Positions 16,105 to 25,296 are shown, counted from the first letter of the stretch. The stretch is 35,752 nucleotides of DNA from Gammaproteobacteria bacterium (GCA_032250735.1 JAVVEP010000022.1:1-35752); one strand, 5' to 3'. Made by a program: numbers and translations. The notes: generated from the sequence alone by a model not told the origin.

Positions 16105-16818
16105 ATGGCTGATAAAATCTATTCCACCAGGTTCCAGGACAGGATGGAACGCAATGTCTGGGCCCTGTTACTGGTCTTGATGCTGGTGCTCACCGTAGGC
16201 GGTATCGTCGAGATCGTGCCCCTGTATTACCTCGACGACACCATGGAGCACAATGCCCGCCCCGAGATCCTCTGGCAGCCCGAGGCCGGCGAGACGCTGG
16301 CCGACTGGCAACCCGGTGACGGCATCCGCCCCTATACCGGGCTGGAGCTGTGGGGCCGCCACGTCTACATCCGTGAAGGCTGTTACCTGTGTCACTCGCA
16401 GATGATCCGCCCGTTCCGCGACGAAAAGGAACGCTATGGCCACTACTCGCTGGCCTCGGAATCCATCTACGACCATCCCCACCAGTGGGGTTCCAAGCGC
16501 ACCGGCCCGGACCTGGCCCGCCTGGGTGGCAAGTACTCGGATGAGTGGCACGTCAAGCACCTGCTGGCGCCGCGCTCCGTGGTGCCGGAATCGGTGATGC
16601 CCAATTATCCATGGCTTGCCACCAGCCTGCTGGACGTGGACAGGGTGACCGCCCACCTCCGCGGCATGCAAACCGTGGGAGTGCCCTATACGGACCACGA
16701 CATCGGTATCACGGCGGCCGCCGTGGAGGGCAAGACAGAGATGGATGCCATGGTGGCCTATCTACAAGTGTTGGGTACCATGGCCAAACTCGATCATGGG
16801 GTGGTGTATCGTGAATGA
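16105..16818 (+). CDS. ccoO: cbb3-type cytochrome c oxidase subunit II (monoheme)
   Basis: The membrane-anchored monoheme cytochrome c subunit that passes electrons to CcoN, 237 residues. One N-terminal helix (about 17-40) anchors it. The heme c motif is CYLCH (residues 93-97), and the axial Met is M165 in the family sequence VMPNYPWL. The gene ends eight bases into ccoQ, so the two are coupled. Confidence 0.96.
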   Translation: MADKIYSTRFQDRMERNVWALLLVLMLVLTVGGIVEIVPLYYLDDTMEHNARPEILWQPEAGETLADWQPGDGIRPYTGLELWGRHVYIREGCYLCHSQMIRPFRDEKERYGHYSLASESIYDHPHQWGSKRTGPDLARLGGKYSDEWHVKHLLAPRSVVPESVMPNYPWLATSLLDVDRVTAHLRGMQTVGVPYTDHDIGITAAAVEGKTEMDAMVAYLQVLGTMAKLDHGVVYRE

Positions 16819-17056
16819 CATCCAAGACTATTTTCATACCGACTGGGGCGCCATGACCCAGCACGACTGGCTGGGGCTGATCATGACCATTGCGGTGTTC
16901 CTGGTGATGCTCGGCCTTTATCTCTATGTTTTCCATCCATCCAACAAGGCGCGATTTGAGGCGCAACGCTACATTCCGCTGGATGATGAGCCCGGCTTTC
17001 ATGCCCGGACTGCGGAACCCACGCCCGACAAAACGGCAACGGAGAAACGCCAATGA
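16811..17056 (+). CDS. ccoQ: cbb3-type cytochrome c oxidase subunit IV (CcoQ/FixQ)
   Basis: The small stabilising subunit of the oxidase, 81 residues from a GTG start. One helix ([20 protein letters not shown], about 21-41) is followed by the family-typical PSNKARFE and an acidic tail. GTG at 16811 overlaps the ccoO stop and has GGGGTGG upstream. The in-frame ATG at 16853 (MTQHDW) is the alternative. Its stop overlaps the ccoP start as ATGA (17053-17056). Confidence 0.88.
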   Translation: MNDIQDYFHTDWGAMTQHDWLGLIMTIAVFLVMLGLYLYVFHPSNKARFEAQRYIPLDDEPGFHARTAEPTPDKTATEKRQ

Positions 17057-17907
17057 GTGACGACAAAAAACCGGCCGATGCCCCGGATACCGGCCACGTC
17101 TGGGACGGCAATCTGCGCGAACTCACCAACCAGCCTCCCCGCTGGTGGATGATTACACTCTATCTCAGCGGCGTGTTTATCGTGGTGTACCTGATCCTCT
17201 ATCCGTCGATCCCGCTGGTCGACGGCTGGACCAAGGGCATCCTGGGCTGGACCCAGATGAAACGCCTGGAAGCCAACGTGGCCGAGATCGAACAGGTCCG
17301 CGCCCCCTTTGAGAACCGGCTCAAGGGCATGTCGGCCGCCGCCATCCTCGCCGATGATGAGCTTTCCAGCTATGTCGTGGCCTCTGCCCGCGTGCTGTTC
17401 GGTGATCGTTGCTCCCCTTGCCATGGTGCAAGCGGCTCCGGCAATCCCGGCTATCCGGTGCTGGCGGATGACGAATGGCTCTATGGCGGCGACATCGAAA
17501 CCATTCAGCAATCCATCACCAATGGTCGCCAGGGCATGATGCCCGGGTTCGGCGCCATGCTCAGCGAGCAACAGCTTGATGACCTCGGCAAACATGTGGT
17601 GGCCATGAGCACCGGCAGCGAACATGCCCCCGGCAAGGAGCTGTTTGTTAACCAGGGCTGTATCGGCTGTCACGGCATGGATGGCACGGGCATGCAGATG
17701 ATGGGGGCCCCCAATCTCACCGACAGCATCTGGCGCTTCACCCCGGGCACCGAGGAGAGCGTGAAATACACCATCCGTTATGGCGTGAATGCCCCCGGCG
17801 CAACCGAGACCCGCGTCGCCGAGATGCCCAGCTTCCAGCCACAGCTGACGGAAACCGAGATCAAGAAGCTGGCGGTGTATGTGCACCGGCTGGGGGGCGG
17901 CCAATAG
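17053..17907 (+). CDS. ccoP: cbb3-type cytochrome c oxidase subunit III (diheme)
   Basis: The diheme cytochrome c subunit that accepts electrons from soluble cytochromes, 284 residues. The CcoP N-terminal segment (GHVWDGNLRELTNQPPRWW) precedes the membrane helix (about 33-52). Heme motifs are CSPCH (120-124) and CIGCH (203-207); the axial Met residues probably lie in MMPGFGAML and EMPSFQP. It closes the structural ccoNOQP block. Confidence 0.97.
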   Translation: MSDDKKPADAPDTGHVWDGNLRELTNQPPRWWMITLYLSGVFIVVYLILYPSIPLVDGWTKGILGWTQMKRLEANVAEIEQVRAPFENRLKGMSAAAILADDELSSYVVASARVLFGDRCSPCHGASGSGNPGYPVLADDEWLYGGDIETIQQSITNGRQGMMPGFGAMLSEQQLDDLGKHVVAMSTGSEHAPGKELFVNQGCIGCHGMDGTGMQMMGAPNLTDSIWRFTPGTEESVKYTIRYGVNAPGATETRVAEMPSFQPQLTETEIKKLAVYVHRLGGGQ

Positions 17908-18012
17908 ACCGCTGTCCGACGGAGTCAGTGGAGCACATTGTGTTCGGGCCCGACAAGGCCCACACGGGCCCCTGACACAAGTGTTGTCAACAACGATACG
18001 AGAGGAGCGATC

Positions 18013-18126
18013 ATGGACGCCGTTGTCATTGGATCAATACTTGCGATAGGCATCACCATCGCCATGGTGATCTTTCTGGCCATACGCATTGTCTACCTGA
18101 TCAATCACACCCATTCACAGGATTGA
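18013..18126 (+). CDS. 37-residue single-helix membrane peptide in the cco operon
   Basis: A short ORF starting MDAVVIGSILAIGITIAM, with one uninterrupted hydrophobic helix (about residues 3-30) and a polar His-rich tail NHTHSQD. AGAGGAG stands seven bases before the ATG, one of the best ribosome sites in the window. It lies 105 bp after ccoP and 91 bp before ccoG, on the same strand. Its size and topology resemble CcoM, the 36-residue subunit of the Pseudomonas stutzeri cbb3 oxidase, but identity with CcoM is inference. The longer frame starting at 17938 is not supported. It could be a structural or assembly peptide of the oxidase. Confidence 0.72.
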   Translation: MDAVVIGSILAIGITIAMVIFLAIRIVYLINHTHSQD

Positions 18127-18217
18127 GCATGCGGCTACGGCCGCATGAAACAGGGGCCGCGCCCGGACACAGGCGGGATATCCCCAGACCATCTTTGCGG
18201 TAAGAGTATCTAAAGAC

Positions 18218-19696
18218 GTGAGCGATTCATCCAACGCATCCAACACCCCCAGCCAGCCCGACCTGAAGAGCCTGGAAGCGCTCTACCACGAGGCCGAATA
18301 CTGGCACGTCAACACCGGCGACAAGACCATCCACGCCAAACGGATGCCGGGCACCTTCCGCCGCATCAAGTGGATGACCATGAGCGTGTGGCTAATCTTC
18401 TTCCTCGGCCCCTACCTGCGCTGGAACGGGCAACAGGCCGTGCTGTTTGATATCCCCGCCCGCCAATTCCATATCTTCAACATCACCATCCTGCCGCAGG
18501 ATGTATGGATGCTGGCCCTGGTGATGCTGTTCTTCGCCCTGCTGCTGGCCGCCGTCACCTCCATTGCGGGGCGGGTGTTTTGCGGATATTTCTGCTTCCA
18601 GACGGTGTGGACCGACATCTTCGTGTGGATCGAGGAAAAACTCGAGGGGCCGCCGGCAAGGCGCGTCAAACTGGACGCGGAACCGTGGAGCCTGCACAAG
18701 CTGCGCATCAAGTTCGTCAAACACAGCCTCTGGCTGGCCATCGGCCTGCTCACCGGGATCAGTTTCACGCTCTGGTTTGGCGATGCGTTTGAGCTCTGGA
18801 AAGACTATCTCACCTTACAGGCCCCCCTCTTCGCCTGGGGCACCGTCGGCGTATTTGTGTTTTTCACCCACCTGTTCGCCGGCCATATGCGCGAACAGGT
18901 CTGTTTCTGGCTCTGTCCCTATGCCCGCATTCAGGGGGTGATGTACGACCGCGAAACCATCCTGCCCACCTATGATTTCGGCCGTGGCGAGCCGCGCGGC
19001 AAACTGAAAAAGGGCAGTCGCACCGAGGGCGGTGAACAGGGCGACTGCATCGACTGTAAACAGTGCGTGGCGGTGTGCCCGACCGGCATCGACATCCGCA
19101 CCGGCCAGCAGGAGGGCTGCATCACCTGCGCGCTGTGTCTCGATGCCTGCGACGCCGTGATGGACAAGGTGCATCGTCCCCACGGGCTGATCCGCTATGC
19201 CTCGCTGGATGAGGTTGAAGGCAAGCCGACGCTGAAGCTCTACCAGCGACCCCGGGTGGTGGTGTATTTCGCCATCATGCTGGCCGCGCTGGGCGGTATC
19301 TTCTATGGCCTGACGAATCTCGGCGCACTGGAATTAAAGGCCCTGCACGAACGCCAGCCGCTGTTTGTCAGGCTCAGCGACGGTTCGATACAGAATAAAT
19401 ATGTGCTGAAGATTCTCAACAAGACCGAGGCCGATCGGCAGGTGACACTGAGCGTGCATGGCCATGCTGCGGTGCAACTGGTGAACGCGGAAAAAACCCT
19501 CACTGCCAGACAGGGGGGTGTCACCGCCCACACCATCTTCCTGCGCATTGCCCCTGGCGAGCTGACGGCGGAACGCATTCCCCTCAGCCTGCGCATCGAA
19601 GACACCAGCAACCCCGAGTATGCGGCGGAATATAACACCATGTTCTTCGGCCCGCCGCCCAGCCCAGCATCGACAGCCAACGGAGACTCACGATAA
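18218..19696 (+). CDS. ccoG: cbb3 oxidase accessory protein CcoG (RdxA/FixG family)
   Basis: A membrane ferredoxin-like protein linked to copper delivery for cbb3 assembly, 492 residues. Four to five helices are visible, with paired cysteines FCGYFC (121-126) and CFWLCP (229-234). Two 4Fe-4S motifs follow: CIDCKQCVAVCP (from 277) and CITCALCLDAC (from 301). The periplasmic C-terminus has an Ig-like fold pattern (YVLKILNKTEADRQVTLSV). The start is GTG with only a weak ribosome site. The stop overlaps the next start (TAATG at 19694-19698). Confidence 0.94.
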   Translation: MSDSSNASNTPSQPDLKSLEALYHEAEYWHVNTGDKTIHAKRMPGTFRRIKWMTMSVWLIFFLGPYLRWNGQQAVLFDIPARQFHIFNITILPQDVWMLALVMLFFALLLAAVTSIAGRVFCGYFCFQTVWTDIFVWIEEKLEGPPARRVKLDAEPWSLHKLRIKFVKHSLWLAIGLLTGISFTLWFGDAFELWKDYLTLQAPLFAWGTVGVFVFFTHLFAGHMREQVCFWLCPYARIQGVMYDRETILPTYDFGRGEPRGKLKKGSRTEGGEQGDCIDCKQCVAVCPTGIDIRTGQQEGCITCALCLDACDAVMDKVHRPHGLIRYASLDEVEGKPTLKLYQRPRVVVYFAIMLAALGGIFYGLTNLGALELKALHERQPLFVRLSDGSIQNKYVLKILNKTEADRQVTLSVHGHAAVQLVNAEKTLTARQGGVTAHTIFLRIAPGELTAERIPLSLRIEDTSNPEYAAEYNTMFFGPPPSPASTANGDSR

Positions 19697-20253
19697 TGCA
19701 GCCCACACCGACACGCCCCGCCTCCGGCCATCGTTTGCTAAGGGCCGGCTACTCCCAGTCAAGCAAGGAGGCGATGAAGAATCCCTGGTTCCTGTCCGTG
19801 CTGGGTATTATTGCGGTGTTTCTCATCGTCAATCTGGTGTTCGTGGTGTTTGCCATCAGCACCAATCCCGGACTGGTGGCCGACGATTATTATGAGAAGG
19901 GCCGCGAGTATGAAAAGAATGTCGTCACCCGGCTGGCCGCCCGTAACCGGCTCAACTGGGAGACCCGCCTGGAGGTTCCCGACCAGATTTATACTAACCG
20001 GCCGGACGTGTATCGCTTCACTGCGGTGGATGCCCGCGGCGTGTCGATCATGGATGCCGATGTGCAATTGATGCTCTACCGGCCCTCTGACGCCGACGCC
20101 GATTTCGTGAAGCCCGTGGAACAGATTGCGCCAGGGCTGTACCAGACCCGGCTCGCCTTTCCGTTGGCCGGCATCTGGGATATCAATCTGCGGGTGACGC
20201 ACGGCGACGACGTCTATCATCAGACCCGGCGGATCTCTGTATTAACCCCGTGA
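19696..20253 (+). CDS. ccoH: cbb3 oxidase assembly protein CcoH/FixH
   Basis: A single-helix membrane protein needed for cbb3 assembly, 185 residues. The helix is at about 31-53 (FLSVLGIIAVFLIVNLVFVV), followed by the family signature NPGLVADDYYEKG and a periplasmic beta domain (GIWDINLRVTHGDDVYHQTR). ATG 19696 overlaps the ccoG stop. A second start at 19774 (MKNPWF) has a strong AAGGAGG, but only two bases separate it from the ATG. The gene ends four bases into ccoI. Confidence 0.88.
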   Translation: MQPTPTRPASGHRLLRAGYSQSSKEAMKNPWFLSVLGIIAVFLIVNLVFVVFAISTNPGLVADDYYEKGREYEKNVVTRLAARNRLNWETRLEVPDQIYTNRPDVYRFTAVDARGVSIMDADVQLMLYRPSDADADFVKPVEQIAPGLYQTRLAFPLAGIWDINLRVTHGDDVYHQTRRISVLTP

Positions 20254-22766
20254 GTGCCGTACAGCCACTGGCCGCAGCGCCCGCTGCCGATCCCTCCGGC
20301 GAGCGGGATACCATGACCGACCGCTGTTTTCACTGCGGCCTGGCGCTGCCCAGGAATCTGACCTTTACCCAGGCCATCGCAGGCCACACCCGGCAGTTCT
20401 GTTGTCCCGCCTGTCAGGCGGTATGCCAGGCGATATTCGAGGCCGGACTGGAGGGCTTTTACGAGCGCGCGCCCGCGGGGGCCCTCGCCCCGCCACCCGC
20501 GACCGCCAATGATCTGGCCCTGTATGATCTCGACGCGGTGCAGGCCGAATTTGTGCCCGCGCTGGGCGTGCAGCGCGAAATCCATCTGCTGGTGGAAGGC
20601 ATCCATTGCGCCGCCTGCGTGTGGCTGATCGAACGCTCCCTGGGTCAGTTGGAGGGAGTACTGGACGCACGGGTGAATCTGTCCGGCAAGCGCCTGCTGC
20701 TGAAATGGGATAACCGCCGCATCACACTCTCACAGGTCCTCACGCGGCTCGCGCAACTGGGCTATGCCGCCGTCCCCTATGACCCGGAACTGGCCGATGG
20801 TCGCCTCCGACAACACAATCGCTCACTGTTGCTGCGCATGGCCTTCGCCGCCTTTGCGATGATGAATCTGCTGTGGATCTCCATCGCCCTCTACAGCGGC
20901 GCCAGCGACGGTGAGTTTCGCCAGCTATTTCACTGGATCGGTTTCGCCCTGGCCACACCCACCCTGCTGTATTCCGGTTATCCCTTCCTGCACAGCGCCT
21001 GGACCGGCATCCGGCGCCTGCACCTGACCATGGACCTGCCCATCGCCATCGGTGCCATATCCACTTACAGTTACTCTGTGTATGTCACCCTCCATCCATC
21101 ACTGATGGGCGAGGTGTATTACGACACGGTGGTGAATTTTCTGTTTGTGATTCTGGTGGGTCGCTACCTCGAGGCCATGTCCAGACGCCAGGCCGTCGCC
21201 TCCACCCAGCGCCTGCTCGACCTGCAACCCCGCGCGGCGACGGTGTTACGCGATGGCGAGTCCGTGCTGCTGCCGATTCGCGCCGTGAGGGTCGACGATG
21301 TGGTGCTGATCAAACCCGGCGAACAGATCCCCGTCGACGGACTCGTCACCGAGGGGCGCAGCAAGGTGGATGAATCCATGCTCAGCGGGGAGTCCCGTGC
21401 GGTCGTCAAACAGGCGGGCGATCACGTCTCCGCCGGCACCCTCAATACCGACAGCACGCTGACCGTGCGCGTCGAGGGCGTACTGCGAAACACCGCGCTG
21501 GGGCGCATCATCGACCTGGTGGAGACGGCCCAGGCCTCGCGGGCGCCGATCCAGTGCACCGCCGATCGCATCGTGCCCTGGTTTGTGGCCGCCACCCTGT
21601 TGCTGGCCAGCCTCACCTTCCTCTGGTGGTTGCCGACCGATTTCGATATTGCGCTAATGGCCGCCACCGCGGTGTTGATCATCACCTGCCCCTGCGCCTT
21701 CGGCCTGGCCACGCCCATGGCCATCGCCTCGGCCTCCGGCCTGGCCGCGCGGCACGGCATCCTCATCAAGAATGGCGGGGTGCTGGAAACCCTGTCGCAT
21801 ATCGGGCATGTGGTGTTTGACAAGACCGGCACCCTCACCGAGGGGCGTATGCGGGTGCAGGAGGTGGTCACGCAGAACGACATGGACAGCCTGACACTGA
21901 TGCAACACGCCGCGGCACTGGAACACTATTCCGAGCACAGCATCGCAACCGCTATTTGCGGTTATACAGAAATAAAGGACGCTTCCCGGCTGGCGGCGCA
22001 GCAGATGGAGAATCGGCCCGGCCTTGGCATCCGCGGCGAGGTGGAGGGTCGCCCGGTGGTGATTGGCAGCGAACAGTGGCTGCTGCAGAATGACCTGCCG
22101 CTGGATGAGGCCCTGCGCCGCGCCACCCAGCAGTGGGAAGAGCGGGGATCAAGCTGTGTCCAGGTTGCCATTGATGGCCGGCACAGCGGGCTTATCGCCA
22201 TCAATGACCAGCTGCGCGCGGACGCCCGGCAACTGGTCGATGCGCTGCGCGCCAATCATGTCCGCATGACCATCCTCAGCGGCGACCGGCAGCCCATCGT
22301 CGAACGCATCGCCCGGCAACTGGGCGGCATGGACAGCATTGCCGAGGTGCTGCCAGAGGACAAGGACAACATCATCCGCCAACTGCAACTAGACGGCACC
22401 ATCGTCGCCATGGTGGGTGACGGCATCAACGACGCCGCCGCGCTCAATCGCGCCGACGTGGGTATCGCCCTGGGTTCAGGCACCGACGTCTCGGGCGAGA
22501 GCGCCGACATCATCCTCATCAGCAATGAACTGGACAAGGTACGGCTGGCCATGCAGCTGTCGCAACGCACCCTGCGCACCATCCGCCAGAACATCGGCCT
22601 GTCCTTCAGCTATAACCTCATCATGGTGCCGTTGGCGATGGCGGCGTTGATCACCCCGCTGATCGCGGCCATCTCCATGCCCATCAGCTCCCTGCTGGTG
22701 ATCGCTAACGCGGCGCGCATCCGCACGGTGTTTCAGAAACCGACAGGGGACAGAACATGGAAGTGA
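20250..22766 (+). CDS. ccoI: Copper-exporting P-type ATPase for cbb3 assembly (CcoI/FixI)
   Basis: It moves copper across the inner membrane for CuB insertion, 838 residues. The N-terminus has a metal-binding zinc-ribbon-like domain (CFHCG 26-30 and CCPAC 51-55), then an HMA domain with GIHCAACVWLIE (C120, C123). Eight transmembrane helices are expected. Core motifs are TCPCAFGLATP with CPC at 480-482, DKTGTLTEG with the phosphorylated Asp524, and GDGINDAAAL (from 723). The GTG start at 20250 overlaps the ccoH stop; ATG 20313 (MTDRCFHCG) is an equally plausible start. It overlaps ccoS by ten bases. Confidence 0.95.
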   Translation: MSAVQPLAAAPAADPSGERDTMTDRCFHCGLALPRNLTFTQAIAGHTRQFCCPACQAVCQAIFEAGLEGFYERAPAGALAPPPATANDLALYDLDAVQAEFVPALGVQREIHLLVEGIHCAACVWLIERSLGQLEGVLDARVNLSGKRLLLKWDNRRITLSQVLTRLAQLGYAAVPYDPELADGRLRQHNRSLLLRMAFAAFAMMNLLWISIALYSGASDGEFRQLFHWIGFALATPTLLYSGYPFLHSAWTGIRRLHLTMDLPIAIGAISTYSYSVYVTLHPSLMGEVYYDTVVNFLFVILVGRYLEAMSRRQAVASTQRLLDLQPRAATVLRDGESVLLPIRAVRVDDVVLIKPGEQIPVDGLVTEGRSKVDESMLSGESRAVVKQAGDHVSAGTLNTDSTLTVRVEGVLRNTALGRIIDLVETAQASRAPIQCTADRIVPWFVAATLLLASLTFLWWLPTDFDIALMAATAVLIITCPCAFGLATPMAIASASGLAARHGILIKNGGVLETLSHIGHVVFDKTGTLTEGRMRVQEVVTQNDMDSLTLMQHAAALEHYSEHSIATAICGYTEIKDASRLAAQQMENRPGLGIRGEVEGRPVVIGSEQWLLQNDLPLDEALRRATQQWEERGSSCVQVAIDGRHSGLIAINDQLRADARQLVDALRANHVRMTILSGDRQPIVERIARQLGGMDSIAEVLPEDKDNIIRQLQLDGTIVAMVGDGINDAAALNRADVGIALGSGTDVSGESADIILISNELDKVRLAMQLSQRTLRTIRQNIGLSFSYNLIMVPLAMAALITPLIAAISMPISSLLVIANAARIRTVFQKPTGDRTWK

Positions 22767-22993
22767 TCTACGGGCTGATCCCGGCGATGATCATCCTCGG
22801 CCTGGTGATGGTCGGCATCCTGGTGTGGGCGGTGAAAAGCGGCCAGTACGATGATCTGGAAGGTGACGCCAACCGCATCCTGATGGATGACGACGACCCC
22901 CTGTTACCCGACACGGCAAACAAGCCCAGCGCACCCGAGGATGCGTCCGCGCGCAGCAAACAGCCCGGAAAAAACTGGCCCGATGCCGACTGA
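22757..22993 (+). CDS. ccoS: cbb3 oxidase maturation protein CcoS
   Basis: A small membrane protein of 78 residues required for cofactor insertion into CcoN. One helix (about 6-26) is followed by the family mark AVKSGQYDDLEGDANRIL and DDDDP, then an unstructured tail longer than usual. It starts inside the end of ccoI and ends the cco gene run. Immediately after it, two 15-bp near-repeats (CCAATGTCGACGG type) lie at about 22986-23015. Confidence 0.93.
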   Translation: MEVIYGLIPAMIILGLVMVGILVWAVKSGQYDDLEGDANRILMDDDDPLLPDTANKPSAPEDASARSKQPGKNWPDAD

Positions 22994-23021
22994 GCCAATG
23001 TCGACGGAACCAATGTCGCGC

Positions 23022-23732
23022 TCAGAGTGGCGCGCCGTCCTCCAGCAACGGCGCCATCAGGAGCGGCGTCATCAGGACCGAGAAGCGCCGCGGCGCAATA
23101 TATTGCAGCACGGCGTGCCCTTCATCATGCAGGGTCACATCCAGACCCTGTTCGGGATACAGCCAGTGCGTGGCATTGTTGTGTGCCTCGCGAATCCGCT
23201 GTGCCGGTTCGCCAAAGCGTTTGCGCAGCAGTTCATCATCCAGCCGCGTGCGGGTCAGATAGGCAATGCTGTCGATCGGCGCGGCGAACACCGTCTGCAG
23301 GTCTGCCCCGCTGAGGGTGACCTTCTTCGCCCCGCCGGCCAGGCTGCTGACCCGCGCGCCGCGCCGAAACATGGCCGCCTGCTGTTCCTGAGCGAGGGCC
23401 ATCACCAGCACCAGCTGGGCACTGAGGCCGCCGAGTATCACCTTGTCGAAATAGGCCTCGACCTTATGCTGACCATCGGCGGCCACAAACAGGCTGACCT
23501 TGGCGCCGCCCTGAAAAAGCGCCTCGGCCTGTTGCAGGGTGGATTCACCCAGGGTCAGGCCAAACACTCGGATGCTGCCGTCGGCGGTGGGCTCGATCTG
23601 CCAGGGCAGAAACTGGGCCGCGGGACGGCCCGACACGTCTGCCGCCTTTTCCCTGCCCGGCGGTGTGAGTAGACTCACCGCAATGAGCATAAGGCCCAGC
23701 ACCAGGATGCCGAAGATGATCTTGTTGTACAT
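23022..23732 (-). CDS. Hypothetical single-helix membrane protein
   Basis: A 236-residue protein from the start MYNKIIFGIL, with one N-terminal helix (about 4-24) and a large periplasmic part. The middle is Gln/Ala/Leu-rich helix; the C-terminus has WLYPEQGLDVTLHDEGHAVL, an alternating strand pattern. I do not recognise the family. The start is chosen because AGGA lies about ten bases upstream and the helix is then N-terminal; the frame is open further to 23783. It runs convergent to ccoS, with 28 bp between the stops, and divergent from the TauE/SafE-like gene. Confidence 0.7.
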   Translation of the reverse strand: MYNKIIFGILVLGLMLIAVSLLTPPGREKAADVSGRPAAQFLPWQIEPTADGSIRVFGLTLGESTLQQAEALFQGGAKVSLFVAADGQHKVEAYFDKVILGGLSAQLVLVMALAQEQQAAMFRRGARVSSLAGGAKKVTLSGADLQTVFAAPIDSIAYLTRTRLDDELLRKRFGEPAQRIREAHNNATHWLYPEQGLDVTLHDEGHAVLQYIAPRRFSVLMTPLLMAPLLEDGAPL

Positions 23733-23815
23733 ACGGATAGCGTCCTGCCAGGCTGCGCGAGTGGGACACCATCTTAACGCCATCCGACGTCCGACAGGAG
23801 ATTAACGACGCCGGC

Positions 23816-24556
23816 ATGAACGACCCCGCCATCACCATCGCCTCCGCCTTCCTTATCGGCCTGCTCGGTGGGGTGCACTGTGTGGGCATGTGTGGCGGCA
23901 TCATGAACGCCCTGAGTTTCGCCCTGCCCGCCCAGCCATCACGCACGCGCCTGTCACTCACCCTGCTGCTGTACAACCTCGGCCGGGTTTTCAGCTACAG
24001 CCTCGCCGGGGCGCTGATCGGCGGGCTGGGGATGCTGTTGCAAGGGCCGGGGGCCGTGCTCGGCCCCGGCCTGCGCATCTTCGCCGGGCTGATGATGGTC
24101 GCCATGGGGCTGTATCTTGCGGGCTGGTGGCGCGGGCTGGTGCATCTCGAAACCCTGGGCAATCGGCTGTTGTGGCGACACCTGCAACCCCTCACCCAGC
24201 GGCTGATGCCGGTGACCCACGGCCCACAGGCGCTGCTGCTCGGCCTGCTCTGGGGCTGGCTGCCCTGCGGTCTGGTGTACAGCACGCTGACCCTCGCCGG
24301 GGCCGTCGGCCACTGGCAACAATCCGCGCTCATCATGGCCAGCTTCGGCCTCGGCACCGTGCCGGTGATGCTGCTGACCGGCGCCTTCGCGCACCGGCTC
24401 AGGCGCTGGATACAGACCACCGCCCTGCGCCAGATCGCCGCCCTGCTGGTGATGGGCTTTGGCATCTGGACTCTGACCCCACCCCTGCTGCATCTCAGCA
24501 ACGGCCATCACCACCCGGCCATACAGCACAGCCCCGCAATGGAACAACTCCCCTAA
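23816..24556 (+). CDS. Sulfite exporter TauE/SafE-like (DsbD_2-type) membrane protein
   Basis: A 246-residue integral membrane protein with about six helices. The first helix ends in GGVHCVGMCGG, the His-Cys-Met-Cys motif found in the UreH-like/DsbD_2 group, where Cys and Met could handle metal or thiol. A second conserved segment is GLLWGWLPCGLVYSTL with another Pro-Cys. The C-terminus is His-rich (NGHHHPAIQH). Relatives often follow ccoS and are suspected in cbb3 assembly; that link is from neighbourhood. Automatic names such as sulfite exporter may be wrong about the substrate. Confidence 0.85.
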   Translation: MNDPAITIASAFLIGLLGGVHCVGMCGGIMNALSFALPAQPSRTRLSLTLLLYNLGRVFSYSLAGALIGGLGMLLQGPGAVLGPGLRIFAGLMMVAMGLYLAGWWRGLVHLETLGNRLLWRHLQPLTQRLMPVTHGPQALLLGLLWGWLPCGLVYSTLTLAGAVGHWQQSALIMASFGLGTVPVMLLTGAFAHRLRRWIQTTALRQIAALLVMGFGIWTLTPPLLHLSNGHHHPAIQHSPAMEQLP

Positions 24557-24562
24557 CAGCCT

Positions 24563-24579
24563 TTTCAGTTTCATTTCAG
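24563..24579 (+). promoter_or_regulatory. Candidate response-regulator operator upstream of cytochrome b561
   Basis: TTTCAG-N5-TTTCAG, a direct hexamer repeat with 11-bp period, about 95 bp before the b561 start. OmpR/PhoB-family regulators bind such repeats, and one is encoded at the far end of this operon (26753). Assignment is inference. Confidence 0.45.
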
Positions 24580-24672
24580 CTTGCTGCTCTACAGTTCGCT
24601 CAAGATCGCCGACCGCCCACGCTATTCGGGCAGTCGACACCGGTAACCATCGACCTCTTGAGGAGCATCGCC

Positions 24673-25296
24673 ATGAATCCTGTCAACAACCACGTCAGCA
24701 ACCACGTCATCAACCCCGCCGACCGCTCGCCAGCCACCGAACAGGTCAAGGTGTGGGATATCTCCGTCCGCATCTTTCACTGGCTGTTGGTCAGCGCCTT
24801 TATCGTGGCCTATGTCACGGAAGACGACTTTCTCAGCCTGCACAGCTGGGCCGGATATCTGATCGGGGGACTGCTGGCCTACCGCCTGATCTGGGGGCTG
24901 ATCGGTTTTCAACACGCCCGCTTTTCCGATTTTGTCTTCTCACCCCGCGCCATCCTGCAGCACCTCAAGGATACCGTGCGACTCAGGGCACCGCGCTACC
25001 TTGGCCACAATCCCGCCGGCGGCGCCATGATCATCGCCCTGCTGCTGAGTCTCATTCTCACCGTCACCACCGGCATCGCCCTGCTCGGCGCCGAGGAACA
25101 GAGCGGCCCGCTGGCCAACCTGATGGCCGGCAGCAGCGAATGGTGGGAAGACGCACTCGAAGAGGTGCATGAATTTTTCGCCAACTTCACCCTCCTGCTG
25201 GTGTTCATCCATGTGGGCGGCGTGCTGCTGGAAAGCCTGATCCATGGCGAAAACCTGCCGCGCAGCATGGTCACCGGCCGCAAGAATCGACTGTAA
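24673..25296 (+). CDS. Cytochrome b561-type membrane protein
   Basis: A diheme b-type membrane cytochrome of 207 residues that should pass electrons between the quinone pool and periplasmic c-type cytochromes. Four helices are visible, with candidate heme ligands H36 (RIFHWLLV), H57 (LSLHSWAGYL), H166 (EVHEFF) and H180 (FIHVGG). The first residues come from a 12-bp tandem repeat (24682-24717) giving VNNH-VSNH-VINP. The frame is open far upstream to 23890, but ATG 24673 has GAGGAG nine bases before it and the right N-terminus. It is followed by the SHP-type and diheme cytochromes, its likely partners. Confidence 0.88.
   Translation: MNPVNNHVSNHVINPADRSPATEQVKVWDISVRIFHWLLVSAFIVAYVTEDDFLSLHSWAGYLIGGLLAYRLIWGLIGFQHARFSDFVFSPRAILQHLKDTVRLRAPRYLGHNPAGGAMIIALLLSLILTVTTGIALLGAEEQSGPLANLMAGSSEWWEDALEEVHEFFANFTLLLVFIHVGGVLLESLIHGENLPRSMVTGRKNRL

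Noticed and set aside
23890-24672. N-terminal extension of the cytochrome b561 frame
   Set aside because: This part overlaps the TauE/SafE-like gene in another frame and has shadow composition; ATG 24673 has a good ribosome site.
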